Shown: positions 35,623 through 43,725 of the stretch, in pieces
How the letters are laid out: every line of letters starts with the position of its first letter
Position numbering within the stretch: position 1 is the stretch's first letter
NCBI GenBank assembly: GCA_963797535.1
Contig: CAWCPQ010000001.1
Location: 2,480,001 to 2,544,000 of the forward strand
Origin: JAWWOL01 sp963797535
GTDB lineage: Bacteria; Actinomycetota; Actinomycetes; JAWWOL01
Reading direction: 5' to 3'
DNA: 64,000 bases
The notes under the pieces: generated by a model
The model's input: only the letters and a program-made list of their open reading frames with translations
Told to the model about the DNA's origin: nothing
Database searches by the model: none
Translations under genes and position numbers: made by a program

Positions 35623-36431
35623 TCCTCAGCCGCCACGAGGGCAAGCTCCTCGTCGTACGGCAGCCGGAGCACGGTGTCCAGACCGGCCTGTTCGCGTCGG
35701 CCTGGGGCAACGAGGACGTGCTGCCGCTGCCTCAACCGGAGCTCGCGACCACACTCGCCGCCACGCACCACGACGACGGGTGGGCGGTGTGGGAGTCCCG
35801 GCCGTCCTTGGACCCGACGACGTCCCAGCCGTACCAGTTCATCGCGATCCCGCGGGCCGAGCACCTCACCGCCTACCGGGCCGGCATCGCCCGCGCGGCC
35901 GAGCACGACCCGTGGACCGGTCTGCTGGTGAGCATGCACGGCGCCGGCCTCTACAACGACCGCTACGGCAGCTATCGCCTCGAGGAGCTCGGCGGGCAGT
36001 CGTACACCGCCGAGGAGCAGGTCCTCGTCGACGAGTTCCTGGCCGACATGGCCGTACTGCAAGACAATCTGGCGCACCTCGCCTTCGGGCACAGCTCACC
36101 CGAACCGGCGGCTGACGTGCCGTTCGTCCGCGAGGCCTACCTGATGCTGCAGGTGTGGGACCGGCTGTCGCTGCAGTTCGCCTTCCGTCATGCGGCCGAC
36201 GGCGTCATCGCCCCGCTGCCTTCGCCGGGCGGCGAGCCGGTTGGACTGCAGTGTCGCAATGCCGGGACGTTCCGGCTCCGGCTGGATCCCTACCCGTTCG
36301 CCGAGGACGTCGTCGCCTTTCCCGTACAGGCGCAAATGGTCGACGATCGGGACTACGTCTCGCCGGAGGACTTCCTGGCCGCGCTCAGCGCCGCGCCTCG
36401 CTTTGCCTTGGAGTGCACGGTGGTCCGGTGA
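35619..36431 (+). CDS. DUF3891 family protein
   Basis: A 270-residue soluble protein of the DUF3891 type: it opens MILSRHEGKLLVVRQPEHGV, then THHDDGWAVWE with an HHDD metal-like motif (about residues 49-52), SMHGAGLYNDRYG with another His, and LMLQVWDRLSLQFAF. The HHDD and later His/Asp residues recall HD-type metal hydrolases, which is inference. It sits between two amidases with GTGA overlaps on both sides, so its function is probably tied to amide catabolism. Confidence 0.75.
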   Translation: MILSRHEGKLLVVRQPEHGVQTGLFASAWGNEDVLPLPQPELATTLAATHHDDGWAVWESRPSLDPTTSQPYQFIAIPRAEHLTAYRAGIARAAEHDPWTGLLVSMHGAGLYNDRYGSYRLEELGGQSYTAEEQVLVDEFLADMAVLQDNLAHLAFGHSSPEPAADVPFVREAYLMLQVWDRLSLQFAFRHAADGVIAPLPSPGGEPVGLQCRNAGTFRLRLDPYPFAEDVVAFPVQAQMVDDRDYVSPEDFLAALSAAPRFALECTVVR

Positions 36432-37585
36432 ACCCCTTCGTGCCCTGGGCCGACCTCAGGAGCGACCCGCTCCGACCGGTGCTGTCCGGCCGGCTCGACG
36501 GGGTTCGCCTTGCCGTCAAGGACGTGATGGACCTGGCCGGCTACCCGACCGGCGGCGGCAACCCGACCTGGCTGGCCGAGCACGATCCGGCCGAGCGCGA
36601 CGCCGATGCGGTCGCCCGGCTTCGGGCGGCCGGCGCCGACGTCGTCGGCAAGACCCACACCGACGAGCTCGCCTACAGCCTCGCCGGCAGCAATGCGCAC
36701 TACGGCGACCTCGACAACCCGCGCGTGCCCGGCAGCACCCCCGGCGGTTCCTCCAGCGGGTCGGCGGTCGCCGTCGCCTCCGGGCTCGCCGATCTCGGGA
36801 TCGGCACCGACACCGCGGGGTCGATCCGGGTGCCGGCCGCTTGGTGCGGGCTGTACGGCCTGCGGCCCACGTGGGGCCGGATCAGCGTTCGGGGAGTCAT
36901 GGCGCTGGGGCCGACCCATGACACCGTCGGTTTGCTGGCCCGCGACCTCGACCTGCTCGCCGCGGCCGCCACCGTACTGCTGGAGCCAGGGCGACCCGTG
37001 GCCGAGGCGACCGGGTTCCTCGTACCCGATGACCTGTGGCAGCAGGCGGACCCCGGCGTCGTCGCTGCCCTCAAACCGGCACTGTCCCGGCTGCCCGACC
37101 TGATGCCGGTCACGGTGACCAACGCCCTGCTCAGCGTGCCGCCGGAGTCTGTGGTGAGCACCTTCGGCGTGACCCAGGGCGCCCAGGTCTGGCAGACCTA
37201 CGGTGACTGGGTCAGCCGGACGCACCCCGGGCTCGGCGAAGACGTCCGGGCCAGGCTGGCAGCCGCGGCAGCACTGACGCCAGAGGCGATCGAACGAGCG
37301 CGAGCGCAAGCGGACACGATCCGGGCTGAGCTCGCTGCGGCGCTGGACGGTCGGGTGATGGTGCTGCCGACGGTCCCGGTGACGGCGCCGCCGCCGGAGC
37401 AGGCGAGGTCAGCCGACGTTCGCAACCGGCTGCTCGCCCTGACCGTCCCCGCGTCGATCGCCGGCCTGCCGGGCTTGACCCTGCCGTTCGAGGACGCCGG
37501 CGGCCGACCGGTCGGGCTGTGCCTGGTGGGCGCGCCCGGCACCGATGAGCAGCTGTTCACGCTGGCGGCCGGGCTCATCAGCTGA
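36428..37585 (+). CDS. Amidase signature family enzyme
   Basis: A 385-residue amidase from GTG 36428, overlapping the DUF3891 stop. The Ser-cisSer-Lys triad is visible: Lys in RLAVKDVMDLAG (about 31), the Gly/Ser stretch GSTPGGSSSGSAVAVASGLA with the cis-Ser (about 101-120) and the nucleophile Ser in GTDTAGSIRVPAAWCG (about 131). It is shorter than GatA and resembles AtzF/allophanate or indoleacetamide hydrolase relatives. With the acetamidase upstream it should degrade an amide or ureide in two steps; the exact substrate is unknown. Confidence 0.88.
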   Translation: MNPFVPWADLRSDPLRPVLSGRLDGVRLAVKDVMDLAGYPTGGGNPTWLAEHDPAERDADAVARLRAAGADVVGKTHTDELAYSLAGSNAHYGDLDNPRVPGSTPGGSSSGSAVAVASGLADLGIGTDTAGSIRVPAAWCGLYGLRPTWGRISVRGVMALGPTHDTVGLLARDLDLLAAAATVLLEPGRPVAEATGFLVPDDLWQQADPGVVAALKPALSRLPDLMPVTVTNALLSVPPESVVSTFGVTQGAQVWQTYGDWVSRTHPGLGEDVRARLAAAAALTPEAIERARAQADTIRAELAAALDGRVMVLPTVPVTAPPPEQARSADVRNRLLALTVPASIAGLPGLTLPFEDAGGRPVGLCLVGAPGTDEQLFTLAAGLIS

Positions 37586-37659
37586 GATGGCCGCGCTGCT
37601 CGCTCAGCAATCCGAGGTTGCCGCCGACATAAGAGCAGGAACGACGACTAGGTGCGGCG

Positions 37660-37989
37660 GTGACCGTGACTCTGAGCGCTGAAAAGCCGTGGCTGCGCCG
37701 CCGGGCGGCCCTGCCGGACGTCCGGGCCGGACTGTACGAGCAGTGGGACGGCGTCCGTCGTCAGGTGCTGGGTGCCGCGGATGACGCCAGCATCACCGGG
37801 CGGGTGGTCGTCGTCTTCGTGACCCTGACCGACGACACCTTCACCGCTGGACTGGGCGTCATGTCCTACGCCGAGTTCTTCGCCCTGGTCGACCCGACCA
37901 CTGGGCGTTCGTTCACCAAGCCAACCGAGCTCGAGCGATCGCGCATGGTGCCGCGGCACCGCCCGCTGGGGGCTGGCTCACCGGAGTAG
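37660..37989 (+). CDS. Small protein of unknown function
   Basis: A 109-residue protein from GTG 37660. A beta-rich centre SITGRVVVVFVTLTDDTFTA is flanked by polar ends. No family recognised. It precedes a histidine kinase gene by 26 bp on the same strand, so it may be a co-transcribed accessory. Confidence 0.5.
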   Translation: MTVTLSAEKPWLRRRAALPDVRAGLYEQWDGVRRQVLGAADDASITGRVVVVFVTLTDDTFTAGLGVMSYAEFFALVDPTTGRSFTKPTELERSRMVPRHRPLGAGSPE

Positions 37990-38015
37990 CGCCCCGCTTG
38001 CCGGATACTGCGTGT

Positions 38016-39095
38016 ATGCGAAGGCCGACCAGGCGCAGGGTGCAGCGCGTCGTCGACGTGCTCGTACCACTGATCACCGCCGTGTTCGTGGCGCTGGTGG
38101 TCAGCGACATCAAGGGCCTCACCGGGCCGGCCCTTGCGATCGCGCAAGTGGCAGCCCTGGTTGCCGGCGGCGCCCTGTGGTGGCGGCGCGTGCACCCGGT
38201 GCGGGTCCTCCTCGTCACGTTGGCTGCCACCCTGGTCATCGCGTTGCTCGCACCGGTGGTGGTCTTCCCGTACGCCGCCCTGATCGCCCTGTTCTCCGTC
38301 GCCGCTGCACGGCCGCCATCGATATCGGTGCCCTCGCTGGCCGGCGTGATGGGCGTGACGGCGGTCGGCTACTTCGGCACAGCAGCCACCGACGTCACCT
38401 TCGCGATGGTCGTCTCCGTCGTGCCGTGGGCTCTCGGCGAGGCGATCCGCAACCGGCGGGCCGCGGTGGCCGAGGGAGCACGCCGAGCGGTCAGCGAGGA
38501 GCAGGAGCGGATCGGGCGCGAGCTGCACGATGTCCTGGCGCACAACCTCACGGTCATCGTCGTCCAGGCCGCGGCAGCTGACGACGTCTTCGACGAGCAA
38601 CCGGAGCTGGCCCGGCGGGCGCTGCGCTCGATCGAGGGTGCGGGACGCGGGGCGCTCAGCGAGCTGCGTACGGTGCTGGCCAACGTGCGCCCCGAGCCGA
38701 CAGCACCGCTGGGCGAACGGCTGAGCGCACTCGCCGAGCCGCTACGAGCCGCGGGACTCACCGTCGACATGCGGTTCGAAGGCCGGGATTCTCCGACTTT
38801 GCCTGTCGCTGTTGACCTTTCCGCGTACCGAATCGTGCAGGAAGCGCTGACGAACACCCTCCGGCATGCGGGGGCGACCCGCGCCGAGGTCTGCGTACGA
38901 GCCAACACCGACGAGGTCGAGATCGACGTGGTCGACGACGGCGTCGGCACCACTGCGGCCGCCGGCGGCGCGGGCAGGGGCATCAACGGAATGCGCGAGC
39001 GGGCAAGGACCGTCGGCGGCAGCCTCGAGGCGGGGCCCGTGCCCACCGGCGGCTTCCGGGTCAGTGCGCGGCTGCCGACCGGGACGCGCGCGTGA
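38016..39095 (+). CDS. NarL-type sensor histidine kinase (HisKA_3)
   Basis: A 359-residue kinase. The N-terminal 145 residues hold about five to six transmembrane helices; the dimerisation/phosphoacceptor box is ERIGRELHDVLAHNLTVIVV (His about 170), and the HATPase domain has VQEALTNTLRHAGA, VDDGVGT and GINGMRERARTVGG. It phosphorylates the response regulator encoded next with a four-base overlap. The stimulus is unknown. The downstream ABC transporter genes suggest an antibiotic- or envelope-sensing system. Confidence 0.9.
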   Translation: MRRPTRRRVQRVVDVLVPLITAVFVALVVSDIKGLTGPALAIAQVAALVAGGALWWRRVHPVRVLLVTLAATLVIALLAPVVVFPYAALIALFSVAAARPPSISVPSLAGVMGVTAVGYFGTAATDVTFAMVVSVVPWALGEAIRNRRAAVAEGARRAVSEEQERIGRELHDVLAHNLTVIVVQAAAADDVFDEQPELARRALRSIEGAGRGALSELRTVLANVRPEPTAPLGERLSALAEPLRAAGLTVDMRFEGRDSPTLPVAVDLSAYRIVQEALTNTLRHAGATRAEVCVRANTDEVEIDVVDDGVGTTAAAGGAGRGINGMRERARTVGGSLEAGPVPTGGFRVSARLPTGTRA

Positions 39096-39751
39096 CGCTG
39101 CGCGTGGTCATCGCCGACGACCAGTCCCTGGTGCGCAGCGGCTTCAGGATGATCGTCGACGCCCGGCCGGACCTCGAGGTGGTGGGCGAGGCCGGCGACG
39201 GGCTCGAGGCCGTTGCCCTGGTCGACGAGCTGGCGCCGGACGTCGTGCTGATGGACGTACGGATGCCCCGGCTGGACGGGCTGGAGGCGACCAGGCGCAT
39301 CGTCGACTCCGGCAGCGCGACCCGCATCATCGTGCTCACCACGTACGACGTGGACGACTCGGTGTACGCAGCGCTGCGGGCTGGGGCGAGCGGATTCATG
39401 CTCAAGGACGTCCGCCCCGCCGAGCTGGTGGACGCGATCCGGGTCGTGGCCAGGGGCGATGCCCTGCTCGCACCGTCGGTGACCCGTCGGCTGCTCGACC
39501 GGTTCGTCAGCCTGCTGCCGAGCACGGAGTCCACCCCGGCAGCACTGGACGAGCTCACCGAGCGCGAGGTCGAGGTGCTGCGCCTGATGGCATCAGCACT
39601 GTCGAACAGCGAGATTGCCGAGCGGCTCGTCGTGTCCGAGGCCACGGTGAAGACCCATGTGTCAGCGATCCTGCGCAAGCTCAACCTGCGCGACCGGGTG
39701 CAAGCCGTCGTCTTCGCCTACGACGTCGGCCTGGTACGGCCCCGAGGCTGA
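39092..39751 (+). CDS. NarL/LuxR-family response regulator
   Basis: A 219-residue regulator: receiver domain with VIADDQSLVRSGFRMIV, phospho-acceptor Asp in VVLMDVRMPRLDG (about 54) and Lys in GFMLKDVRPAELVD, then a C-terminal HTH starting LTEREVEVLRLMASALSNSE with VSEATVKTHVSAILRKL. GTGA overlap with the kinase gene. The likely target is the adjacent ABC transporter operon about 100 bp downstream. Confidence 0.93.
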   Translation: MTLRVVIADDQSLVRSGFRMIVDARPDLEVVGEAGDGLEAVALVDELAPDVVLMDVRMPRLDGLEATRRIVDSGSATRIIVLTTYDVDDSVYAALRAGASGFMLKDVRPAELVDAIRVVARGDALLAPSVTRRLLDRFVSLLPSTESTPAALDELTEREVEVLRLMASALSNSEIAERLVVSEATVKTHVSAILRKLNLRDRVQAVVFAYDVGLVRPRG

Positions 39752-39857
39752 CCCGACTCGTCCGAAGGTCGTAGGCCCAAGACCATGCTTGAGGCCGATG
39801 TTCCGGCTGTGACGGATCCCTAGCGTTACCGGGCATGAGCAGATCAACGGACTACGC

Positions 39858-40766
39858 ATGATCAGCGCACGGGGTCTCCGCAAGGTGTACGGGACCACCG
39901 TCGCCGTCGACTCCCTGACCTTCGACGTCCAACCCGGCCTCGTGACCGGCTTCCTCGGGCCGAACGGCGCTGGCAAGACCACGACCCTCCGGATGATCCT
40001 GGACCTCGACCGACCGACAGCGGGACAGGTCACGGTGAACGGTCGCCCGTACCACGAGCACCCGTTCCCGTTGCGTGAGGTGGGTGCGTTGTTGGACGCA
40101 AAAGCCATGCACCCCAGGCGATCCGGACGCGACCACCTGCGCTGGATGGCCCGCGCGGGCGACCTGCCGAAGAGCCGCGTCGACCAGGTGCTCGACCAGG
40201 TCGGGCTCTCCGACGTCGCCCACCGACGGGCCGGCTCCTACTCCCTCGGCATGTCCCAACGACTTGGCATCGCTGCGGCTCTCCTCGGCGACCCCGCCGT
40301 GCTGATCCTCGACGAACCGGTGAACGGCCTCGACCCCGAGGGCATCCGCTGGATCCGGCTGCTGCTGCGACGCCTCGCGGCCGAGGGCCGGACCGTGCTG
40401 GTGTCGAGCCATGTCATGAGCGAGCTCGAGCAGACCGCCGACCACGTGCTCGTGATCGGTCGCGGCCGGCTGCTCGCCGACTCGGCGATGTCCAGCTTCA
40501 CCCAGCAGGCCGGCTCGGGGACGGTCTGGGTGTCCTCACCGGACGTCACCCGGCTCAGCGAGCTGCTGGACGAGCTCGGCGCGCAGGTGATCCCCGGCCT
40601 CGAGGGCGGCATCGAGGTGGCCGGCATCACCGCCGACCGGATCGGCGACCTCGCCGCACAGCACGGCCTGCGCCTCTACGAGCTCACCCCGCGACGGGTC
40701 GACCTCGAGACCGCCTACCTCGCGTCCACGTCGGACAGCGTGGACTACCGACCGGAGTCGACATGA
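39858..40766 (+). CDS. ABC-2-type transporter ATPase
   Basis: A 302-residue ATPase: Walker A GPNGAGKTTT (about 35-44), signature SLGMSQRLGIA, Walker B VLILDEPVNGLDPEG and switch His in VSSHVMSELE. The extra C-terminal 80 residues are typical of drug- or bacteriocin-export ATPases (CcmA/BcrA type). It is coupled to the permease gene by a four-base overlap. Likely controlled by the preceding two-component system. Confidence 0.92.
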   Translation: MISARGLRKVYGTTVAVDSLTFDVQPGLVTGFLGPNGAGKTTTLRMILDLDRPTAGQVTVNGRPYHEHPFPLREVGALLDAKAMHPRRSGRDHLRWMARAGDLPKSRVDQVLDQVGLSDVAHRRAGSYSLGMSQRLGIAAALLGDPAVLILDEPVNGLDPEGIRWIRLLLRRLAAEGRTVLVSSHVMSELEQTADHVLVIGRGRLLADSAMSSFTQQAGSGTVWVSSPDVTRLSELLDELGAQVIPGLEGGIEVAGITADRIGDLAAQHGLRLYELTPRRVDLETAYLASTSDSVDYRPEST

Positions 40767-41548
40767 GCAGCTTTGCCGGCACTGCCGGATCGGAAGCCAT
40801 CAAGCTGTCCTCCCTGCGATCGGTCCGCGTGATGACCGCACTCTGCCTGCTGCTCGGCGTCGCGCTGACGTGTGGCTTGGCCATCGCCGTCGGGGGAACA
40901 TGGCCGCACTGGACCCCGGACGACCAGGCGAGCTTCGAACCGATCAGCACCACCCTCGCGGGAGTGCTGCCGGTGACCGTGTTCCTGGTCATGATCGGGA
41001 CCAGCGCCGCCACCTCGGAGTACGCCTCCGGCATCGTCCGAGTGACGTTCGCCGTCACGCCCAACCGCGGCCGTGTCGTAGCCGCAAAGGCCCTGGTAGT
41101 CGGCATTCTCGCGCTCGTGACCGGGCTGGTGACGACCACCGCCATGTTCCTCGCGGGGCAGGCGATCCTGTCCGGGTACGGGCTGCCGCACGCCAGCCTC
41201 ACCGACGGGGCAGCCTTTCGCGCGGTCATGACGACTGGGCTGCTCTCAGCCCTGCTGCCGGTCATTGCCGTTGCAGTCGGACTCGCGTTGCGCAGCACCG
41301 CCGGCACCCTGGTCAGCGTCGTCGCCCTGGTCATGGTGCCGGGCATCCTTGCCGAGGCGCTGCCGCGCGGAGCCCGGCACGTCTTCGACTACTTCCCGGA
41401 GAACGCCTCCGACGCCATCACCACCGGCCACCTCTCGGGCTCCTCCCCGAACCTGCTCTGGCCCGGTACAGCAGCGGCGATGCTGGCACTGTGGGTCGCG
41501 GGTTTCCTGGGCCTGGCGTGGTACCTCGTCCGCCGCCGGGATGCCTAG
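40763..41548 (+). CDS. ABC-2-type transporter permease
   Basis: A 261-residue membrane protein with about six helices (for example RVMTALCLLLGVALTCGLAI, VLPVTVFLVMIGTSAATSEY, LVVGILALVTGLVTTTAMFL and a last helix before the terminal RRRDA). The phrase SEYASGIVRVTFAVTPNRGR is typical of ABC-2 permeases. It pairs with the ATPase upstream as a two-gene exporter. Its stop is followed by repeat array B. Confidence 0.88.
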   Translation: MSSFAGTAGSEAIKLSSLRSVRVMTALCLLLGVALTCGLAIAVGGTWPHWTPDDQASFEPISTTLAGVLPVTVFLVMIGTSAATSEYASGIVRVTFAVTPNRGRVVAAKALVVGILALVTGLVTTTAMFLAGQAILSGYGLPHASLTDGAAFRAVMTTGLLSALLPVIAVAVGLALRSTAGTLVSVVALVMVPGILAEALPRGARHVFDYFPENASDAITTGHLSGSSPNLLWPGTAAAMLALWVAGFLGLAWYLVRRRDA

Positions 41549-41589
41549 CCGTACCTCTCCCTCCGCTCACATCGGCCGCTGGTCCCGGC

Positions 41590-41904
41590 GATCAGTGGTG
41601 CACCGTGGCTGGAATGCGGGCGCCATAACAACCACACCGCACCAGTGATCCGTACTGGCCGCGATCACTGGTGCAGCCCTCACCTCGGCGATCAGTGGTG
41701 CACCGTGGCTGGAATGCGGGCGCCATAACGACCACACCGCACCAGTGATCCGTACCGGCCGCGATCAGTGGTGCAGCCCTCACCTCGGCGATCACTGGTG
41801 CAGCCCTCACCTCGGCGATCAGTGGTGCAGCCCTCACCTCGGCGATCACTGGTGCACCGTGGCTGGAATGCGGGCGCCATAACGACCACACCGCACCAGT
41901 GATC
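41590..41904. repeat. Array of three 61-bp units and four 27-bp half-units (array B)
   Basis: Full 61-bp units start at 41590, 41690 and 41844; each begins gatca(g/c)tggtgcac and ends gcaccagtgatc. Four 27-bp half-units (gatca(g/c)tggtgcagccct and cacctcggc) start at 41663, 41763, 41790 and 41817. In the run 41763-41844 the sixth base alternates g, c, g, c. The array fills most of the 375-bp gap between the ABC permease and the ECF sigma gene. Unit length and conserved block positions match array A at 16.1-16.6 kb although most inner bases differ. Nothing gene-like is inside. Confidence 0.95.
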
Positions 41905-41923
41905 CGTACGCGCGGCGGCGCTG

Positions 41924-42943
41924 TCAGCTCAGCGCCGAGGCCGGTTCGGGCTCTGACCTGGACAGCACAGTCGGCAGCCCGAACAACGGCACCAGGGCGG
42001 CGTTGTTGAACGCGGTGATCCGGGTGACCTGCCCGCCGACGACGCTCAGGACAGCGATGCCATGAGCACGGTGGCAACCATCGGCGGTCCGGTGGTAGGC
42101 AGCCATCGCCGGCTGGTCGTTCGCCAGCAGCGGCAGCACTCGCCAGTGGCCGGGATCGCCGAGGACCCGTACCCCGAGGAACGGCACGACGGTCTCCTTG
42201 CCCGCGAACCAGGTGCGGTTCGGCGGCATCTCGAGCTGGACGTCATCCCGCAGCAGCCCGGCCAGCGCGTTGACGTCGGAGCGCTCGAACGCGGAGACGT
42301 AGGCGTCGAGCACGGCCCTGGTCGCCGGGTCGGCCGGCTCGGCGAGCTGTTCGCGGTCGATGACCCGGTCGAGGTGTGACCTGGCCCGCTGCAAGGCACT
42401 GTTGACCGCGATCGTCGACGTGCCCAGCAGCTCCGCCACCTCGGCGGCGTGCCACGCGAGGACGTCGCGCAGGATCAGCACGGCCCGCTGCCGGGCGGGC
42501 AAATGTTGTAGCGCAGCAATGAACGCCAGGCGGATCCCTTCCCTGGCCACGACGACCCCTGCCGGGTCCGGCTCGGCGAGACCGAGCAGGCCGTCCGGCG
42601 CCGGCTCCAGCCACGCGCCGAACGGCTCCACCGCTTGGACACCGTCGCGGTAGTCCCGCGACGCCGGCCCCAGTCCCGACGGCATCGGCCGACGCTTGCC
42701 ACTTTCCAGCGCGGTCAGACAGACCCTGGTCGCGATCGTGTAGAGCCACAGCCGCAGCGAGGACCGGCCCTCGAACCTGCTGAAACCGCGCCAGGCCCGC
42801 ACGTAGGTCTCCTGCACGAGGTCCTCGGCATCGTGGATCGAACCGACCATCCGGTAGCAGTGGGCCAACAGCTCGCGGCGGTAAGGCATGGTGAGCGCGG
42901 CGAACTCGGCGTCGCCCGGAAGGTCCTGCGCAAGCGCTGTCAT
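41924..42943 (-). CDS. ECF sigma factor with C-terminal SnoaL-like domain (SigG/SigJ type), copy 1
   Basis: A 339-residue sigma factor. Region 2: MPYRRELLAHCYRMVGSIHD, AEDLVQETYVRAWRGFSRFE; region 4: LQHLPARQRAVLILRDVLAW and EVAELLGTSTIAVNSALQRA. After about residue 205 comes a SnoaL/NTF2-like domain (LDAYVSAFERSDVNALAGLL, MPPNRTWFAGKETVVPFLG) that in such factors acts as a built-in regulator in place of an anti-sigma. It lies 62 bp after the SDR gene and downstream of an MFS exporter; a paralogue with an MFS partner is directly upstream at 45.2 kb. Confidence 0.9.
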   Translation of the reverse strand: MTALAQDLPGDAEFAALTMPYRRELLAHCYRMVGSIHDAEDLVQETYVRAWRGFSRFEGRSSLRLWLYTIATRVCLTALESGKRRPMPSGLGPASRDYRDGVQAVEPFGAWLEPAPDGLLGLAEPDPAGVVVAREGIRLAFIAALQHLPARQRAVLILRDVLAWHAAEVAELLGTSTIAVNSALQRARSHLDRVIDREQLAEPADPATRAVLDAYVSAFERSDVNALAGLLRDDVQLEMPPNRTWFAGKETVVPFLGVRVLGDPGHWRVLPLLANDQPAMAAYHRTADGCHRAHGIAVLSVVGGQVTRITAFNNAALVPLFGLPTVLSRSEPEPASALS

Positions 42944-43005
42944 GGCACTCTCCTGCTGTCAGTGTCCGTCATACAGACCAGCCACGGCGGGCCAATTCAT
43001 CGGCA

Positions 43006-43725
43006 TCAGCCCAGCGGTTTGACGCCGGCACCGGTGACGAGCGACGACTCCACCGGCCCACCCGCCTTGATCGCGTCCAGCACCGCCTGACCCATCACGG
43101 CCGGAGTGACCAGCGGCTCGAAGCCCCTGGTGTACGCGGCGACGCTGATCCCCTGCTGCGCGGCGTAGCCCTCCGCACCGGCAGCGCCGACCCCGCCATG
43201 CGGCGTGAGCTGCGGCAGCAGCGTGACGAAGCGCAGGCCGAGCCCGCGACGCTCGGCCTCGTCCGCGGCGTACGAGGCGACGAAGCGAGCCGTTGCCTTC
43301 GCCCCGGCGTATCCACCACTGAGCGGTGAACCACGCAGCGCGGCGCCGCTCGAGATGATCACCACGACGCTGCCGGGCCGCAGCGGCAGCCGAAGCGCCG
43401 CCGACGTCCACTCGAAGACGTGGCGTACGTCGACCTCCCAGCACCGGCTGAACGACTCCCAGGTGTGCTCCGACAGAGGAGCCATCGGCGGCACCGCACC
43501 GGCGTTGAGCACGAGGACATCCGGCTCGTACAGCGACAGCAGCTCCTGCGCCAGCTCGGGACTGGTGACATCGCCGACGACCGGGAGGAAGCCCACGGTT
43601 GCCGCTGCCGCCTTCAGCTGCTCGGCACCCCTGGCGACGCCGACGACCTCGTGCCCGGCGCCGACCAGGGCGGCGGCGATGCCGGCACCGAGGCCACGGC
43701 TGGCACCGGTGACCAGGGCGGTCAT
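43006..43725 (-). CDS. Short-chain dehydrogenase
   Basis: A 239-residue classical SDR: MTALVTGASRGLGAGIAAAL, NAGAVPPMAPL, catalytic Ser in VVIISSGAALRG and Tyr-x3-Lys in GGYAGAKATARF. The ATG at 43725 overlaps the true stop of the MFS gene (ATGA). A frameshift in the MFS gene makes the two look like one fused protein, but the SDR has a complete N-terminus of its own. It probably modifies or detoxifies a compound exported by the MFS partner; the substrate is unknown. Confidence 0.88.
   Translation of the reverse strand: MTALVTGASRGLGAGIAAALVGAGHEVVGVARGAEQLKAAAATVGFLPVVGDVTSPELAQELLSLYEPDVLVLNAGAVPPMAPLSEHTWESFSRCWEVDVRHVFEWTSAALRLPLRPGSVVVIISSGAALRGSPLSGGYAGAKATARFVASYAADEAERRGLGLRFVTLLPQLTPHGGVGAAGAEGYAAQQGISVAAYTRGFEPLVTPAVMGQAVLDAIKAGGPVESSLVTGAGVKPLG

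Noticed and set aside
41590..41904. Integron attC array
   Set aside because: Unit size and hairpin shape are similar, but the GTT/AAC core sites are absent, there are no cassettes between units and no integrase.
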